Part shown: piece by piece, positions 1 through 7,927 of the stretch
Position numbering within the stretch: the stretch's first letter is position 1
How the letters are laid out: each line of letters opens with the position of its first letter
Source of the DNA: Nostocales cyanobacterium
Lineage (GTDB): Bacteria; Cyanobacteriota; Cyanobacteriia; Cyanobacteriales; Nostocaceae
Length of the DNA: 32,634 bases
Assembly (NCBI GenBank): GCA_004292695.1
Contig: RDXV01000043.1
Coordinates: 1-32,634, forward strand
Reading direction: 5' to 3'
Made by a program: the position numbers and the translations under genes
The notes under the pieces: model-generated
Database searches by the model: none
Seen by the model: only the letters and a program-made list of their open reading frames with translations
Told to the model about the DNA's origin: nothing

Positions 1-52
1 GGGGGACTTTAACTCTAGTTCCCCCCTTTGTAAGGGGGGTTAGGGGGGATCT
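1..52. repeat. GC-rich hairpin repeat (cyanobacterial intergenic type)
   Basis: A C-run/G-run hairpin: cccccctt at 21-28 pairs with aagggggg at 32-39 around a 3-base loop, followed by a second G-run at 43-48. This resembles the dispersed 'ccccccttt...aaggggggt' repeats common between cyanobacterial genes. It ends exactly where the reading frame of the following gene fragment opens, since that frame has TAG at 41-43. It may therefore have inserted into that gene or mark where the gene was truncated. Confidence 0.6.
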
Positions 53-277
53 CCAAGTCCTGAATACTACACGAAAAAAGTTTTCAAACACCCTCTAAGC
101 ATTTTTTGTGGAATTAGTCGAGAACTCACCAGCAAACGCCTTCACGAACTGAAAACGATTCATGGTTTAGGGGGTGCGGATAATGTCAACTTCGACTTTT
201 CTGGGGGAGTGTACAATACTATCACAGGGGAATTGCTAGGAAGTCTGACTGCTGGAGGCGCGAAGGAGAAAGCCTAA
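44..277 (+). pseudogene. 3' fragment of an unknown gene, no start codon
   Basis: An open frame without any ATG or convincing GTG/TTG start runs from just after the TAG at 41-43 to TAA at 275-277. The C-terminal residues include GLGGADNVNFDFSGG and GELLGSLTAGG, which read as real protein rather than noise. The stop overlaps the next gene's ATG as TAATG, the usual mark of translational coupling, so the two were probably an operon. The 5' part is missing, with the GC-rich hairpin repeat in its place. I do not recognise the family. A small C-terminal toxin-like domain followed by a coupled partner is one possible reading, but this is speculation. Confidence 0.45.
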
Positions 278-1005
278 TGAAAAAATCAGATGCTTGGGTT
301 GTACTCCGACTGGATGGAGACGCTGTAGAATTTAAAGATTATATAGCAGTAAAGGGAGTGTATGATACTGAAGATGCTGCACAATCAGCAATACACAGCT
401 TATCTCAACAATCCAATTATATAGTAACTAGGTCTAGGTATTATTCTGAAGATCAAAAATCAGATATTACAAATAATCATTTAGATAAAGTTCAAGGGTT
501 GAAAATTCACTCTGCAAATGGACATACAAGGAATCATGGTTTGTATGAGAAACTCAATGTAATTCGAGATTTTTGGAATCAGTTTCCACAATCAAATCGT
601 CGAGAAATGATTATTCCAATTTTATCAAAATTCACCGAATTAGCGATCGCTCAAGTTATGAATGCTTCAATAATTGAAGATTCTAGTTTAGGAGGAGATT
701 TAAAGTTACCCAACGGTAAAATAATTGAAGTTAAAACCATCATCCTAGATCCTGAACGGAAAAAATCTCCTCATCTTCAGTTTTCCGCAGAGGCAAATTT
801 TGATTTTTTAGCAATAGTAATCTTTGATCCAGACTTGAATCTTGAAACATCAAGAATGATCCCTGTTGATGCACTGAAAATATATGCAAATCCAGTATCT
901 CAAGGTAGTCATCAAAAGATAAATCTTAGAGTCACACAACCGTTTTTAGACTATCCTGGATATCAAAATATTAATTTTTTAAATTACTCACTCAACCCAG
1001 GTTAA
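277..1005 (+). CDS. PD-(D/E)XK nuclease-like protein, unknown family
   Basis: A 242-residue protein. The C-terminal half carries a plausible PD-(D/E)XK core: helix Glu at about residue 121, Asp141 in GGDLKLPNGK, then Glu151-Val-Lys153 on the next strand, followed by FDFLAIVIFDPDL, which fits the later beta strand seen in restriction-endonuclease folds. The N-terminal ~60 residues look like a separate small alpha/beta domain (WVVLRLDG, then a helix). The start is coupled to the upstream fragment's stop (TAATG). Fold assignment is inferred from motif spacing only. The protein could be a restriction enzyme or a nuclease partner of the lost upstream gene. It is the only gene between the window's left end and leuS and shares no operon with leuS. 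Confidence 0.6.
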   Translation: MKKSDAWVVLRLDGDAVEFKDYIAVKGVYDTEDAAQSAIHSLSQQSNYIVTRSRYYSEDQKSDITNNHLDKVQGLKIHSANGHTRNHGLYEKLNVIRDFWNQFPQSNRREMIIPILSKFTELAIAQVMNASIIEDSSLGGDLKLPNGKIIEVKTIILDPERKKSPHLQFSAEANFDFLAIVIFDPDLNLETSRMIPVDALKIYANPVSQGSHQKINLRVTQPFLDYPGYQNINFLNYSLNPG

Positions 1006-1060
1006 TCTTAATTTTAGAATATAAAGTTTCACATCAATATAAAATAGAAAACATTAATTT

Positions 1061-1090
1061 ATCTGCGTTTATCTGCGTTTATCTGCGTTC
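1061..1090. repeat. 10-bp tandem repeat, three copies
   Basis: The decamer atctgcgttt occurs three times head to tail (1061-1070, 1071-1080, 1081-1090, the last ending in c). It lies between the nuclease-like gene and leuS. It is short, perfect apart from one base, and probably a slippage-derived intergenic repeat related to the 'tctgcg' cyanobacterial repeats. Confidence 0.8.
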
Positions 1091-1214
1091 AATAGACTAA
1101 GTAAAGTTTTGAGTTTTTATGATCTGGGGGCGATCGCCTGGCTAAATGACTTCAGGACAAATCTATATTATGCCACAATAGCGAAACTAGGAAAAATATT
1201 AGGAGTTTTTAGTT

Positions 1215-3794
1215 GTGGAGTCCACCCAAAAAACATCATACAACCCGGCCGCAATTGAAGAAAAATGGCAACAAACATGGTTAGAATTAGGCTTAGATAA
1301 AACGCCTCAAGACAAAAACAAACCTAAATTTTACGCGCTTTCCATGTTCCCCTACCCATCCGGTAGCTTGCACATGGGTCATGTCCGTAACTACACCATT
1401 ACAGACGTAATCGCCCGCTTTAAAAAAATGCAAGGGTATAGAGTATTACATCCAATGGGTTGGGATGCCTTTGGCTTACCCGCAGAAAACGCCGCCATTG
1501 ATCGGGGCGTACCTCCTGCCCAATGGACATATAAAAATATAGACCAGATGAAACAACAGTTAAAACGTCTGGGATTATCCTTAGATTGGGATGCAGAATT
1601 GGCTACCTGTTCTCCCGATTATTATAAGTGGACACAGTGGATCTTTTTGCAATTTTTAGAAGCTGGTTTAGCTTATCAAAAAGAAGCGGCTGTAAATTGG
1701 GACCCCATTGATCAAACCGTACTAGCTAACGAACAGGTAGACAGTGAAGGACGTTCTTGGCGTAGTGGAGCAATAGTAGAACGTAAATTATTGCGTCAGT
1801 GGTTTTTAAAGATTACCGATTATGCCGAAGAATTATTAAATGATTTGGATAAATTACCCGGTTGGCCAGAACGAGTTAAAGTAATGCAAGCTAACTGGAT
1901 CGGAAAATCCACTGGTGCATATTTAGAATTTCCCATAGTCGGCTTAGATGAAAAAATCGCCGTTTATACGACCCGTCCCGACACCGTTTATGGCGTGAGC
2001 TACGTCGTATTAGCCCCAGAACACCCTTTAACTCAAATTGTCACCACTTCAGACCAAAAAACGGCTGTAGAGGCTTTTATCAAGGAAGTTACCAACCAAA
2101 CCGAGTTAGAAAGAACCGCAGAAGACAAACCAAAACGGGGTATACCCACCGGGGGGAAAGCTATTAACCCCTTCACCGGGGAAGAAGTACCCATTTGGAT
2201 TGCAGATTATGTACTCTATGAATATGGTACTGGTGCGGTGATGGGAGTACCTGCCCATGATGTGCGAGATTTCAAATTTGCAAAGGAGCAGAATTTAGGG
2301 GTTAAAGTGGTAATTGTTCCAGAAATTGGAGCAGATGAAAATTTAAAAGCTGCATATACAGAACCGGGAATTTTAGTTAATTCTGGTGAGTTTAATGGCA
2401 TAAATTCTGTAGATGCGAAAAAGGCAATTACTGAATTTGCAGAAAAACAAGGTTTTGGAAAAGAAAGGGTACAATATCGCTTGCGAGATTGGTTAATTTC
2501 TCGTCAACGTTATTGGGGCGCACCTATTCCTGTTATTCATTGTCCTGAATGTGGAATTGTCCCCGTACCAGAAAAAGATTTACCTGTACAATTGCCAGAA
2601 GAAATTGAATTAAGTGGCCGTGGTGGTTCACCTTTAGGACAGTTAGAAAGTTGGGTAAATGTGCCTTGTCCAAGTTGCGGTACTCCAGCAAAAAGAGAAA
2701 CTGACACGATGGATACTTTTATTGATTCTTCTTGGTATTTCTTGCGGTTTACTGATGCCACAAATGCAGAAAAGATTTTTGATGGTGGTAGGGTAAATGA
2801 TTGGATGCCGGTTGATCAATATGTGGGCGGTATTGAACACGCAATTTTACATTTGTTGTATTCTCGTTTCTTTACCAAGGTATTAAGAGATAGAGGTTTG
2901 TTGAATTTTGATGAACCATTTCAAAAGTTATTAACTCAGGGAATGGTACAGGGTTTAACATACATGAACCCGAAAAAAGGAGGGAAAGATAAATGGATTC
3001 CTTCCAATTTAGTTGATGCAAATAATCCTGTTGATCCGCAAACTGGAGAACCTTTAGAAAAGGTTTATGCTACCATGTCTAAATCAAAAGGAAATGGTGT
3101 AGCACCGGAAGATGTGATTAATAAATATGGCATTGATACGGCGCGGATGTTCATTTTATTTAAAGCACCTCCAGAGAAAGATTTAGAATGGGATGAAGCT
3201 GATGTTGAGGGGCAATTTAGATTTTTAAACCGTGTTTGGCGGTTGGTTACAGATTACGCTGCGGCGGGAGTTTGTAAGCAGAAAGTTGAAGTTGATAAGT
3301 TAAGTAAAGAGGAAAAGGATGTTAGGAGGGCGATTCATTTAGCAATTCAAGCAATTACGGAAGATGTGCAGGAAGAATATCAATTTAATACTGCTATTTC
3401 GGAGTTGATGAAGTTAAGTAATGCGTTGACTGATGCTAAGTGTAATAATTCACCAATTTATGCGGAAGGTATTCAAACTTTGGTGATTATGTTAGCGCCT
3501 TTTGCGCCCCATATTGCTGATGAATTATGGCATTTGTTGGGGAATAAGGGGACTGTGCATATTGAAAATTGGCCGAGTTTTGATCCTGCGGCGTTGATAG
3601 CTGATGAGATTACTTTGGTAATTCAAATTATGGGTAAAACTCGCGGTTCTATTCAAGTTCCTTCGCAGTTGGATAAGGTTGAGTTGGAGAAGTATGCACG
3701 GGAGTCTGAGGTGGCGAAGCGTTATATTGAAGGGAAGGATGTTAAGAAGGTGATTGTTGTTCCTGGTAAGTTGGTGAATTTCGTTTTGGGTTAG
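1215..3794 (+). CDS. leuS: Leucyl-tRNA synthetase
   Basis: Cytoplasmic class Ia aminoacyl-tRNA synthetase that charges tRNA-Leu with leucine. At 859 residues it is the normal bacterial LeuRS length. HMGH (HIGH motif) is at residues 53-56. The CP1 editing domain shows TTRPDTVYG and, later, [10 protein letters not shown], whose Asp is expected for leucine-specific editing. The catalytic loop reads TMSKSK at about 620-625, so the first Lys of the KMSKS consensus is Thr. A Cys pair (CPECG) and a second one (CPSCG) may bind zinc. The start is GTG at 1215, supported by TAGGAG at 1200-1205. The gene appears to be transcribed alone and ends in terminator-like inverted repeats. A HIP1-containing palindrome (ggcgatcgcc) lies about 80 bp upstream of the start. 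Confidence 0.98.
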   Translation: MESTQKTSYNPAAIEEKWQQTWLELGLDKTPQDKNKPKFYALSMFPYPSGSLHMGHVRNYTITDVIARFKKMQGYRVLHPMGWDAFGLPAENAAIDRGVPPAQWTYKNIDQMKQQLKRLGLSLDWDAELATCSPDYYKWTQWIFLQFLEAGLAYQKEAAVNWDPIDQTVLANEQVDSEGRSWRSGAIVERKLLRQWFLKITDYAEELLNDLDKLPGWPERVKVMQANWIGKSTGAYLEFPIVGLDEKIAVYTTRPDTVYGVSYVVLAPEHPLTQIVTTSDQKTAVEAFIKEVTNQTELERTAEDKPKRGIPTGGKAINPFTGEEVPIWIADYVLYEYGTGAVMGVPAHDVRDFKFAKEQNLGVKVVIVPEIGADENLKAAYTEPGILVNSGEFNGINSVDAKKAITEFAEKQGFGKERVQYRLRDWLISRQRYWGAPIPVIHCPECGIVPVPEKDLPVQLPEEIELSGRGGSPLGQLESWVNVPCPSCGTPAKRETDTMDTFIDSSWYFLRFTDATNAEKIFDGGRVNDWMPVDQYVGGIEHAILHLLYSRFFTKVLRDRGLLNFDEPFQKLLTQGMVQGLTYMNPKKGGKDKWIPSNLVDANNPVDPQTGEPLEKVYATMSKSKGNGVAPEDVINKYGIDTARMFILFKAPPEKDLEWDEADVEGQFRFLNRVWRLVTDYAAAGVCKQKVEVDKLSKEEKDVRRAIHLAIQAITEDVQEEYQFNTAISELMKLSNALTDAKCNNSPIYAEGIQTLVIMLAPFAPHIADELWHLLGNKGTVHIENWPSFDPAALIADEITLVIQIMGKTRGSIQVPSQLDKVELEKYARESEVAKRYIEGKDVKKVIVVPGKLVNFVLG

Positions 3795-3795
3795 G

Positions 3796-3828
3796 TTTTC
3801 TCACGCAGAGACGCAGAGGCGCGGAGAG
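3796..3828. repeat. 'ttttctcacgcagagacgcagag' dispersed repeat
   Basis: Copy of an intergenic repeat that recurs in this window near 15688, 22683, 23514 and, as an inverted pair, at 25538-25603. It follows the leuS stop directly. Its position after gene ends suggests a mobile or transcript-end element; its function is unknown. Confidence 0.65.
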
Positions 3829-3835
3829 TTTTTGA

Positions 3836-3921
3836 GGTGGGTTGGCGAAAGTTTAACCCACCAATTAGAGGTTGTTTCAAAAGTTTTTAATATATCATTA
3901 GGAACTTTTAAAACATCCTCT
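3836..3921. terminator. Paired inverted repeats between convergent genes
   Basis: Two stems lie in tandem. The first has perfect 8-bp arms, ggtgggtt at 3836-3843 and aacccacc at 3855-3862. The second has 19-base arms with 17 matches, 3867-3885 against 3903-3921, and T/A-rich flanks. It sits between leuS (plus) and the minus-strand gene ending at 3921, so it could terminate transcription from both sides. Confidence 0.55.
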
Positions 3922-4328
3922 TAAATAACCCATTCATGATCAGGATCATCAAGGGCTGCTGTTACTGATTGCAAGTTAGCAAAATCTTTAAATGGACTAG
4001 ACTTTGCTATTTCTGTAATAGAATGCAAAACTAAAGTTAATTGGTTATTATCACCTGCTGCTATTGCCTGATCTACTTTTTCAAACAGAAAGCTAAAATT
4101 TTTAGCTCTTTCATCAAATGAGCTTTCAAGATATTTGAGGAGAATATCACGATCAGCTTTAATTTTGGTGATGGTTGCTTTTTCCCAGGCTGCTATACCA
4201 CGTCGTTTAGTTTTTTCTTCTTCTGCAACGATTTTGTATTCAGTGTAGGCTTCAACAATAGCCCGTAAGGTTTGAGCCGCATCTGCACCTGTACCTAATA
4301 CTTCTACATGAACTTTTTTGGCTGTCAT
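3921..4328 (-). CDS. Conserved small protein, third gene of glycine-zipper operon
   Basis: 135 residues, charged and mostly helical, with no membrane segment or signal peptide. The central stretch (about 40-95: EEEKTKRRGIAAWEKA then LLKYLESSFDERAKNF) looks like a long amphipathic helix or coiled coil. The end (SSPFKDFANL, DDPDHEWVI) is compact and acidic. I do not recognise a named family. It starts two bases after the stop of the gene at 4331-5086, and that junction repeats the one between the two upstream paralogues, so it is almost certainly the third gene of one operon. It may be a soluble partner or regulator of the two glycine-rich membrane proteins. Function is unknown. Confidence 0.75.
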   Translation of the reverse strand: MTAKKVHVEVLGTGADAAQTLRAIVEAYTEYKIVAEEEKTKRRGIAAWEKATITKIKADRDILLKYLESSFDERAKNFSFLFEKVDQAIAAGDNNQLTLVLHSITEIAKSSPFKDFANLQSVTAALDDPDHEWVI

Positions 4329-4330
4329 TT

Positions 4331-5086
4331 TTATTTACCTGGTAGAATGCGATATTTTTCGATAATGGTGACAGTCCCAATGTTAAGCTGTCTATCACTG
4401 TTTAATACTGGAGTTTTCAAAATTTCTACAAGCCCTTTGATTAGAGTTCCTGTTTGTCTAAATTTCTCCACATCTCTCTTTGCATTAAAAGGTTTAGCTT
4501 TAAGTTCATTAAAACTTTTAATAGCAAGATTATTGATTGATTCCAGTTCTTTATACAAATTATTAATTTTCTCCCGAATCTGGTTTATATAATCTAAAGC
4601 TATATAAATATCACTTGTGATTTGTTTAATTTGTGCTTCGCATTCAGCATCAACCTTTATTGAGTTTTGAGCTATAATTAAGGCTGGAATTATAGCAACA
4701 CCCCCTAGAATTGCAGCACCAAGAACTATACCACCACCTCCCGCTGCAAGTGAGCCACCACCCAGCCATGCTAACATTGGAAGTCCACCATATTTAGCAG
4801 CTTTAATACCTGCCTTTACATAATCTGTAAATTCTTCAATTTTTCCTGCTGGAACTTCAGAATTTTGGATTGGTGTCAATGAAAATTCTAAACTATCTAA
4901 AATTAGCTTTTCACTTTGGGAACATAGCCTTCCGGTAGACCTAACAAACTCTGCAAAATTATCAATTGTACCTATAATGACGTTGATTTGAAGTTGACTG
5001 TAATCCTGTGCTAACTTATTTATTGCTTCTTCTTCTATCTTTAACTTTTCAATAGCTTGTTTATATCTTTCTAGGAGATTTGTCAT
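4331..5086 (-). CDS. Glycine-zipper membrane protein, paralogue 2
   Basis: 251 residues. The N-terminal ~80 are helical and charged (coiled-coil-like). A glycine-rich hydrophobic stretch follows at about 105-140 (LAWLGGGSLAAGGGG, then an Ile/Leu/Ala run), able to form one or two membrane helices of glycine-zipper type. A second helical region comes next, with a conserved C-terminal block (KPFNAKRD, KFRQTGTLIKGLVEILKTP, EKYRILPGK). It is a clear paralogue of the 300-residue protein encoded at 5089-5991. The two are nearly identical over the last ~75 residues and in DNA there, but diverged in the N-terminal half. The shared architecture suggests a membrane-inserting or pore-type protein. The role is not established. 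Confidence 0.75.
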   Translation of the reverse strand: MTNLLERYKQAIEKLKIEEEAINKLAQDYSQLQINVIIGTIDNFAEFVRSTGRLCSQSEKLILDSLEFSLTPIQNSEVPAGKIEEFTDYVKAGIKAAKYGGLPMLAWLGGGSLAAGGGGIVLGAAILGGVAIIPALIIAQNSIKVDAECEAQIKQITSDIYIALDYINQIREKINNLYKELESINNLAIKSFNELKAKPFNAKRDVEKFRQTGTLIKGLVEILKTPVLNSDRQLNIGTVTIIEKYRILPGK

Positions 5087-5088
5087 TT

Positions 5089-5991
5089 TTATTTACCTGG
5101 CAGAATGCGATATTTTTCTATGACGTTTACAGTTCCAAGATTAAGCTGTCCATCACTGTTTAATACTGGAGTTTTCAAAATTTCTACAAGTCCTTTGATA
5201 AGAGTTCCTGTTTGTCTAAATTTCTCCGCATCTCTCTTTGCATTAAAAGGTTTAGATTCAAGTTCATTGAGACTTTTAACAGCATAATTATTAATAGATT
5301 CAAATACATCTCTTAATTCAGTAATGCGCTGTTTTACCTTTTGGGAATATTTTTTAGCCGTGTTAATTTCTGTAATAGCCTTATTTACTTTTGCTTCATA
5401 CTCTATGGCTTTTGTCATTGCTTTTTCACCTTCACGAGCCGCAAAAAAGCCGCCAATAGCCAAAGCTGGCAAAATGGTGATACCGCCTAAAACAACAGTA
5501 CCCAAAGCCATACCACCACCACCAGATGCGATCGCTCCACCGCCAAACCATGCCAACATTGCATTTGTAGCTGCTGCTCCACTGAGGCTTGAGATAGCTG
5601 TTCCAGTGCTTGCTACTCCTATGGATGTCGCAACAGTTATAGCACCACCGTAACCTGCTGCTGCTGCTCCAGCCGCTTTAGCACCAGCCATGAAATATTG
5701 TTCTGCTGCTATAGCCGCAGCTTTATATTCTTGTATTTGCTTAACTGTAAAGTCTATACCTTCTAAAAGCCGCTTCTCACTTTCAGAAGCCTTTCTCCCA
5801 GTACGCTCAACGAAATCAACAAATCTTTTAATAGTTTCTTTTATAACCTTTAATTGGAGTTCACCATACTCCTCAGCTAGTTTATTTGTTGCTGCTTCCT
5901 CGGTTTTTAACGACGCTAAGGCACGTTCATATCTTTCTTGAGCGCCTTTAGCCAGTTCATTGGCTTTCTGCCCTGGATAAAATGAAACCAT
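5089..5991 (-). CDS. Glycine-zipper membrane protein, paralogue 1
   Basis: 300 residues, first gene of the operon. An N-terminal helical segment (YERALASLKTEEAATNKLAEE) is followed by an Ala/Gly-rich stretch (about 95-135) and a second glycine-zipper hydrophobic region (LAWFGGGAIASGGGG, then VVLGGITILPALAIGG). The C-terminal half is a long helix pair with the same terminal block as the downstream paralogue. It carries an extra ~45-residue Ala-rich insert relative to that paralogue. An AAGGA Shine-Dalgarno precedes the ATG at 5989-5991. The gene is divergent from the HTH gene at 6101, sharing a ~110 bp promoter region. It may form homo- or hetero-oligomers with its paralogue at the membrane; this is inference. 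Confidence 0.75.
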   Translation of the reverse strand: MVSFYPGQKANELAKGAQERYERALASLKTEEAATNKLAEEYGELQLKVIKETIKRFVDFVERTGRKASESEKRLLEGIDFTVKQIQEYKAAAIAAEQYFMAGAKAAGAAAAGYGGAITVATSIGVASTGTAISSLSGAAATNAMLAWFGGGAIASGGGGMALGTVVLGGITILPALAIGGFFAAREGEKAMTKAIEYEAKVNKAITEINTAKKYSQKVKQRITELRDVFESINNYAVKSLNELESKPFNAKRDAEKFRQTGTLIKGLVEILKTPVLNSDGQLNLGTVNVIEKYRILPGK

Positions 5992-6100
5992 AAAGAAATC
6001 CTTAAATTCTCTAAAATTAGACTAACACTGCTGATTTTAGGTATGTACTAGCTAAGATTAGAAGTTAGGCTAGTATAAGGTTAGGAATTTTATATACACA

Positions 6101-6598
6101 ATGTTGATAATGGCATCTGTTGAAGAAAGATTTGCTCAGGCTGCTAAATACTGGGATTTGGAAACGCTGTATACTGATCTTGCATCTGCTAAGGGAAAAC
6201 GTCTTACACCTATTGAGAAACTGCATTTGCGGGGGTTACTTTGTGGTTACAGTCCTTCGGAAATAGCTGAGAGGCTGAATAAAAATGTTAAAGGTGTTGA
6301 AGTTGATCTATGTAACACTTTGTACAAATATGTGAAAAATCTAGTAGATAAATGTGATGAAAAAATAGAAAATTGGAGAAATATTAGTGAATGGCTTGAG
6401 GAAGCAGGATATAAAAGTCAGCTTTATATTGAATCAGAAAGTAGTGATGGTGTATCTATCAAATTATCGGTACAAAAAGCAAATATAATTCTTGAAAAAA
6501 ATCAATTAATAATTGACTTTAACCTCCGAATAGTTGCTCCTTCACCAGCAGAAAATCCGGTAATACAAGACTTTAACAGCAATGGTAAGTTGAATTAA
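6101..6598 (+). CDS. Small HTH protein, effector-associated type
   Basis: 165 residues. The segment LTPIEKLHLRGLLCGYSPSEIAERLN (about residues 35-60) followed by VEVDLCNTLYKYVKNLV is a typical sigma-factor/LuxR-like helix-turn-helix. Similar N-terminal modules precede NTPase, CHAT or WD40 effector domains in cyanobacterial conflict-system proteins, as I recall the family. Here the HTH is followed only by a short beta-rich tail, so it is free-standing. The ATG at 6101 may be replaced by the ATG at 6110, since no strong Shine-Dalgarno decides. It is divergent from the glycine-zipper operon and could regulate it, or be an adaptor. The 141-bp repeat begins about 35 bp after its stop. Confidence 0.7.
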   Translation: MLIMASVEERFAQAAKYWDLETLYTDLASAKGKRLTPIEKLHLRGLLCGYSPSEIAERLNKNVKGVEVDLCNTLYKYVKNLVDKCDEKIENWRNISEWLEEAGYKSQLYIESESSDGVSIKLSVQKANIILEKNQLIIDFNLRIVAPSPAENPVIQDFNSNGKLN

Positions 6599-6634
6599 CA
6601 ACTCTAAATCTAGATGATTAATCACAAACCTATC

Positions 6635-6775
6635 ATAAAAATGAAAATATTATAGTCGGCTTCAGCCGACTTTTGCTATTAGACTGGGAATTAATTCCCA
6701 GGCTTTAAAAAATATGGTATCATTTAAAATATATGTATAAATATTATTACCTCAACACAAACGAGTTAGAATCAT
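6635..6775. repeat. 141-bp repeat, copy 1 (leader of prlF-yhaV)
   Basis: Aligns without gaps to 13078-13218 with 7 mismatches in 141 bases. It contains an 8-bp perfect hairpin (agtcggct 6654-6661 / agccgact 6664-6671) followed by TTTT, then an 18-bp perfect palindrome ctgggaattaattcccag (6684-6701), then an AT-rich promoter-like tract. The similarity stops at the ATG of prlF. The first hairpin plus TTTT could end transcription from the upstream HTH gene. Confidence 0.9.
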
Positions 6776-7076
6776 GAAAGTGAAACTTCGCAACAATGCA
6801 AACTCTTCTAGCACAGTTGTAAATCGTTCCAGCAAGTACATAGTTGTTTATCACAAAAAAGGAGAAACGCTAGGAATGAATAGAATATTGTCCCCAAATA
6901 TGGAAAAGCATTCTTTTGTTAAGGCGTTCTTAGATTTCCTTGCTAGAGATATCAAAAAAAATCCCAGCCATATTGAACCACTTACCGAAGAAATGTATCG
7001 TCGTGCATCTATTCTTACAGAAGGAATGGAAGCTGATCTGGATGAAGAATTACCAGAGGATTTCATGTTTGTATGA
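6774..7076 (+). CDS. prlF: PrlF/SohA-family antitoxin
   Basis: 100 residues, partner of the YhaV toxin encoded next. PrlF-type antitoxins neutralise YhaV by direct binding and repress their own operon. Visible support: the toxin immediately downstream is a clear YhaV, the genes overlap by 4 bases (ATGA), and the C-terminal half has the expected helical SFVKAFLDFLARD / LTEEMYRRASILTEGM pattern ending in an acidic tail (EADLDEELPEDF). The N-terminal part should hold the AbrB-like swapped-hairpin DNA-binding domain, although the motif is weak here. The operon leader is the 141-bp repeat, whose two palindromes are candidate operator sites. Confidence 0.8.
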   Translation: MKVKLRNNANSSSTVVNRSSKYIVVYHKKGETLGMNRILSPNMEKHSFVKAFLDFLARDIKKNPSHIEPLTEEMYRRASILTEGMEADLDEELPEDFMFV

Positions 7077-7546
7077 ATGTTAATGGGTGGACATTAAAAA
7101 TTCATCCTGCCTTTGGTGAAAAATATAAAAAATTAATTATTCAGGTTGAGGAACTTAAAGAAAAAGATTCTGAAGGATATCAGCAACATCCAGCTACAAA
7201 GTTTCTCAACAATATTAATGAGCTTATTTTTAGGAGAATACCTGAAGATCCTAGCGCACCAGAATTTAGGCAAGGTAAAACATTAGGAACAGATAAAAAG
7301 CATTGGTTTCGAGCTAAATTTAATAGAAGATTTCGTTTATTCTTTCGTTATAGCAGTACGGAAAAAGTCATTATTTATGCTTGGATAAATGATGAAAATT
7401 CGCTTAGGAAAGAGGGAGCAAAAACAGATCCATACAACATTTTTACTAAAATGCTTGCAAGTGGTAATCCTCCAGATAGTTGGGATGATCTTTTAAAGGC
7501 TTCAGACGATCTAGAATCTGTTTCAGAAGATGTTGATAATGGTTAA
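7073..7546 (+). CDS. yhaV: YhaV-family ribonuclease toxin
   Basis: 157 residues. YhaV is a RelE-superfamily ribosome-dependent or free mRNA endoribonuclease that inhibits translation. The sequence follows the family closely: NGWTLKIHP at the start, KDSEGYQQHPATKFL, PSAPEFRQGKTLG, HWFRAKFNRRFRLFFRYSS, then WINDENSLRKEGAKTDPY and FTKMLASGNPPDSWDDL. The basic block around RFRLFFRY carries the expected active-site Arg/Lys residues. It is intact and full length. The start codon overlaps the antitoxin stop (ATGA), giving translational coupling. A partial 'gtaggttgggtt' element follows the stop. Confidence 0.92.
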   Translation: MNVNGWTLKIHPAFGEKYKKLIIQVEELKEKDSEGYQQHPATKFLNNINELIFRRIPEDPSAPEFRQGKTLGTDKKHWFRAKFNRRFRLFFRYSSTEKVIIYAWINDENSLRKEGAKTDPYNIFTKMLASGNPPDSWDDLLKASDDLESVSEDVDNG

Positions 7547-7566
7547 TTTATAACTTAAATTACTCT

Positions 7567-7641
7567 TGTAGGTTGGGTTAAATTAAATGCAAACCCACAC
7601 ATTTTAAATTATTGGTTGATGTTGGGTTTTCTTACGTCAAC
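7567..7641. repeat. 'gtaggttgggtt' MITE-like element, truncated copy
   Basis: Starts with tgtaggttgggtt at 7567-7579 and runs through gatgttgggtttt and cttacgtcaac, matching the full copies at 8217-8298 and 14068-14149. It lacks the closing right arm (aacccaacctaca), so it can no longer form the long stem. It lies just after yhaV. Confidence 0.75.
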
Positions 7642-7675
7642 TAGATGGTCTTTGGCGAATTTATCATGTATAGCT

Positions 7676-7927
7676 TTAGCTTGCAACCTTTCCTAAAAAA
7701 CTGTCGAAAGAATTGGTATTGATTAACCCATTTTCTACCAAGATTCGACGTACAGCCACCAAATGCACGGGTTGAACATACGCCTGTTTTTCGTAAGCTG
7801 GTAAAATAACCAAAGTTCCTGACAATGGATATTGATAGATTTGTTGAGAACCTGTTGTTGGTACTTTTGTAAAACCTATCTTGAAAAGCAATTGTTCTAA
7901 GTCAGTAAACTGAATATCTCTAACCAT
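7676..7927 (-). CDS. HicA-like (YcfA) dsRBD-fold protein, catalytic His replaced
   Basis: 83 residues, the usual HicA size. It matches the HicA pattern: GFTKVPTTGS, then YQYPLSGTLVILPAY, then VHLVAVRRILVENGL. In active HicA toxins the motif is G-S-H, with His catalysing mRNA cleavage; here it reads GSQQ, so the catalytic His appears to be Gln. This suggests an inactive or repurposed member. No HicB partner is adjacent. The ATG overlaps the 3' end of a short upstream nuclease-fragment ORF. Family assignment is inferred from motif order. Confidence 0.6.
   Translation of the reverse strand: MVRDIQFTDLEQLLFKIGFTKVPTTGSQQIYQYPLSGTLVILPAYEKQAYVQPVHLVAVRRILVENGLINTNSFDSFLGKVAS

Noticed and set aside
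1061-1090. CRISPR-like array
   Set aside because: Three directly abutting decamers with no spacers; the same applies to the heptamer arrays at 17321 and 27437.
4308-5941. Plus-strand ORFs opposite the glycine-zipper genes
   Set aside because: They are antisense shadows with low-complexity Ser/Pro-rich translations and no Shine-Dalgarno, and are duplicated only because the sense genes are paralogous.
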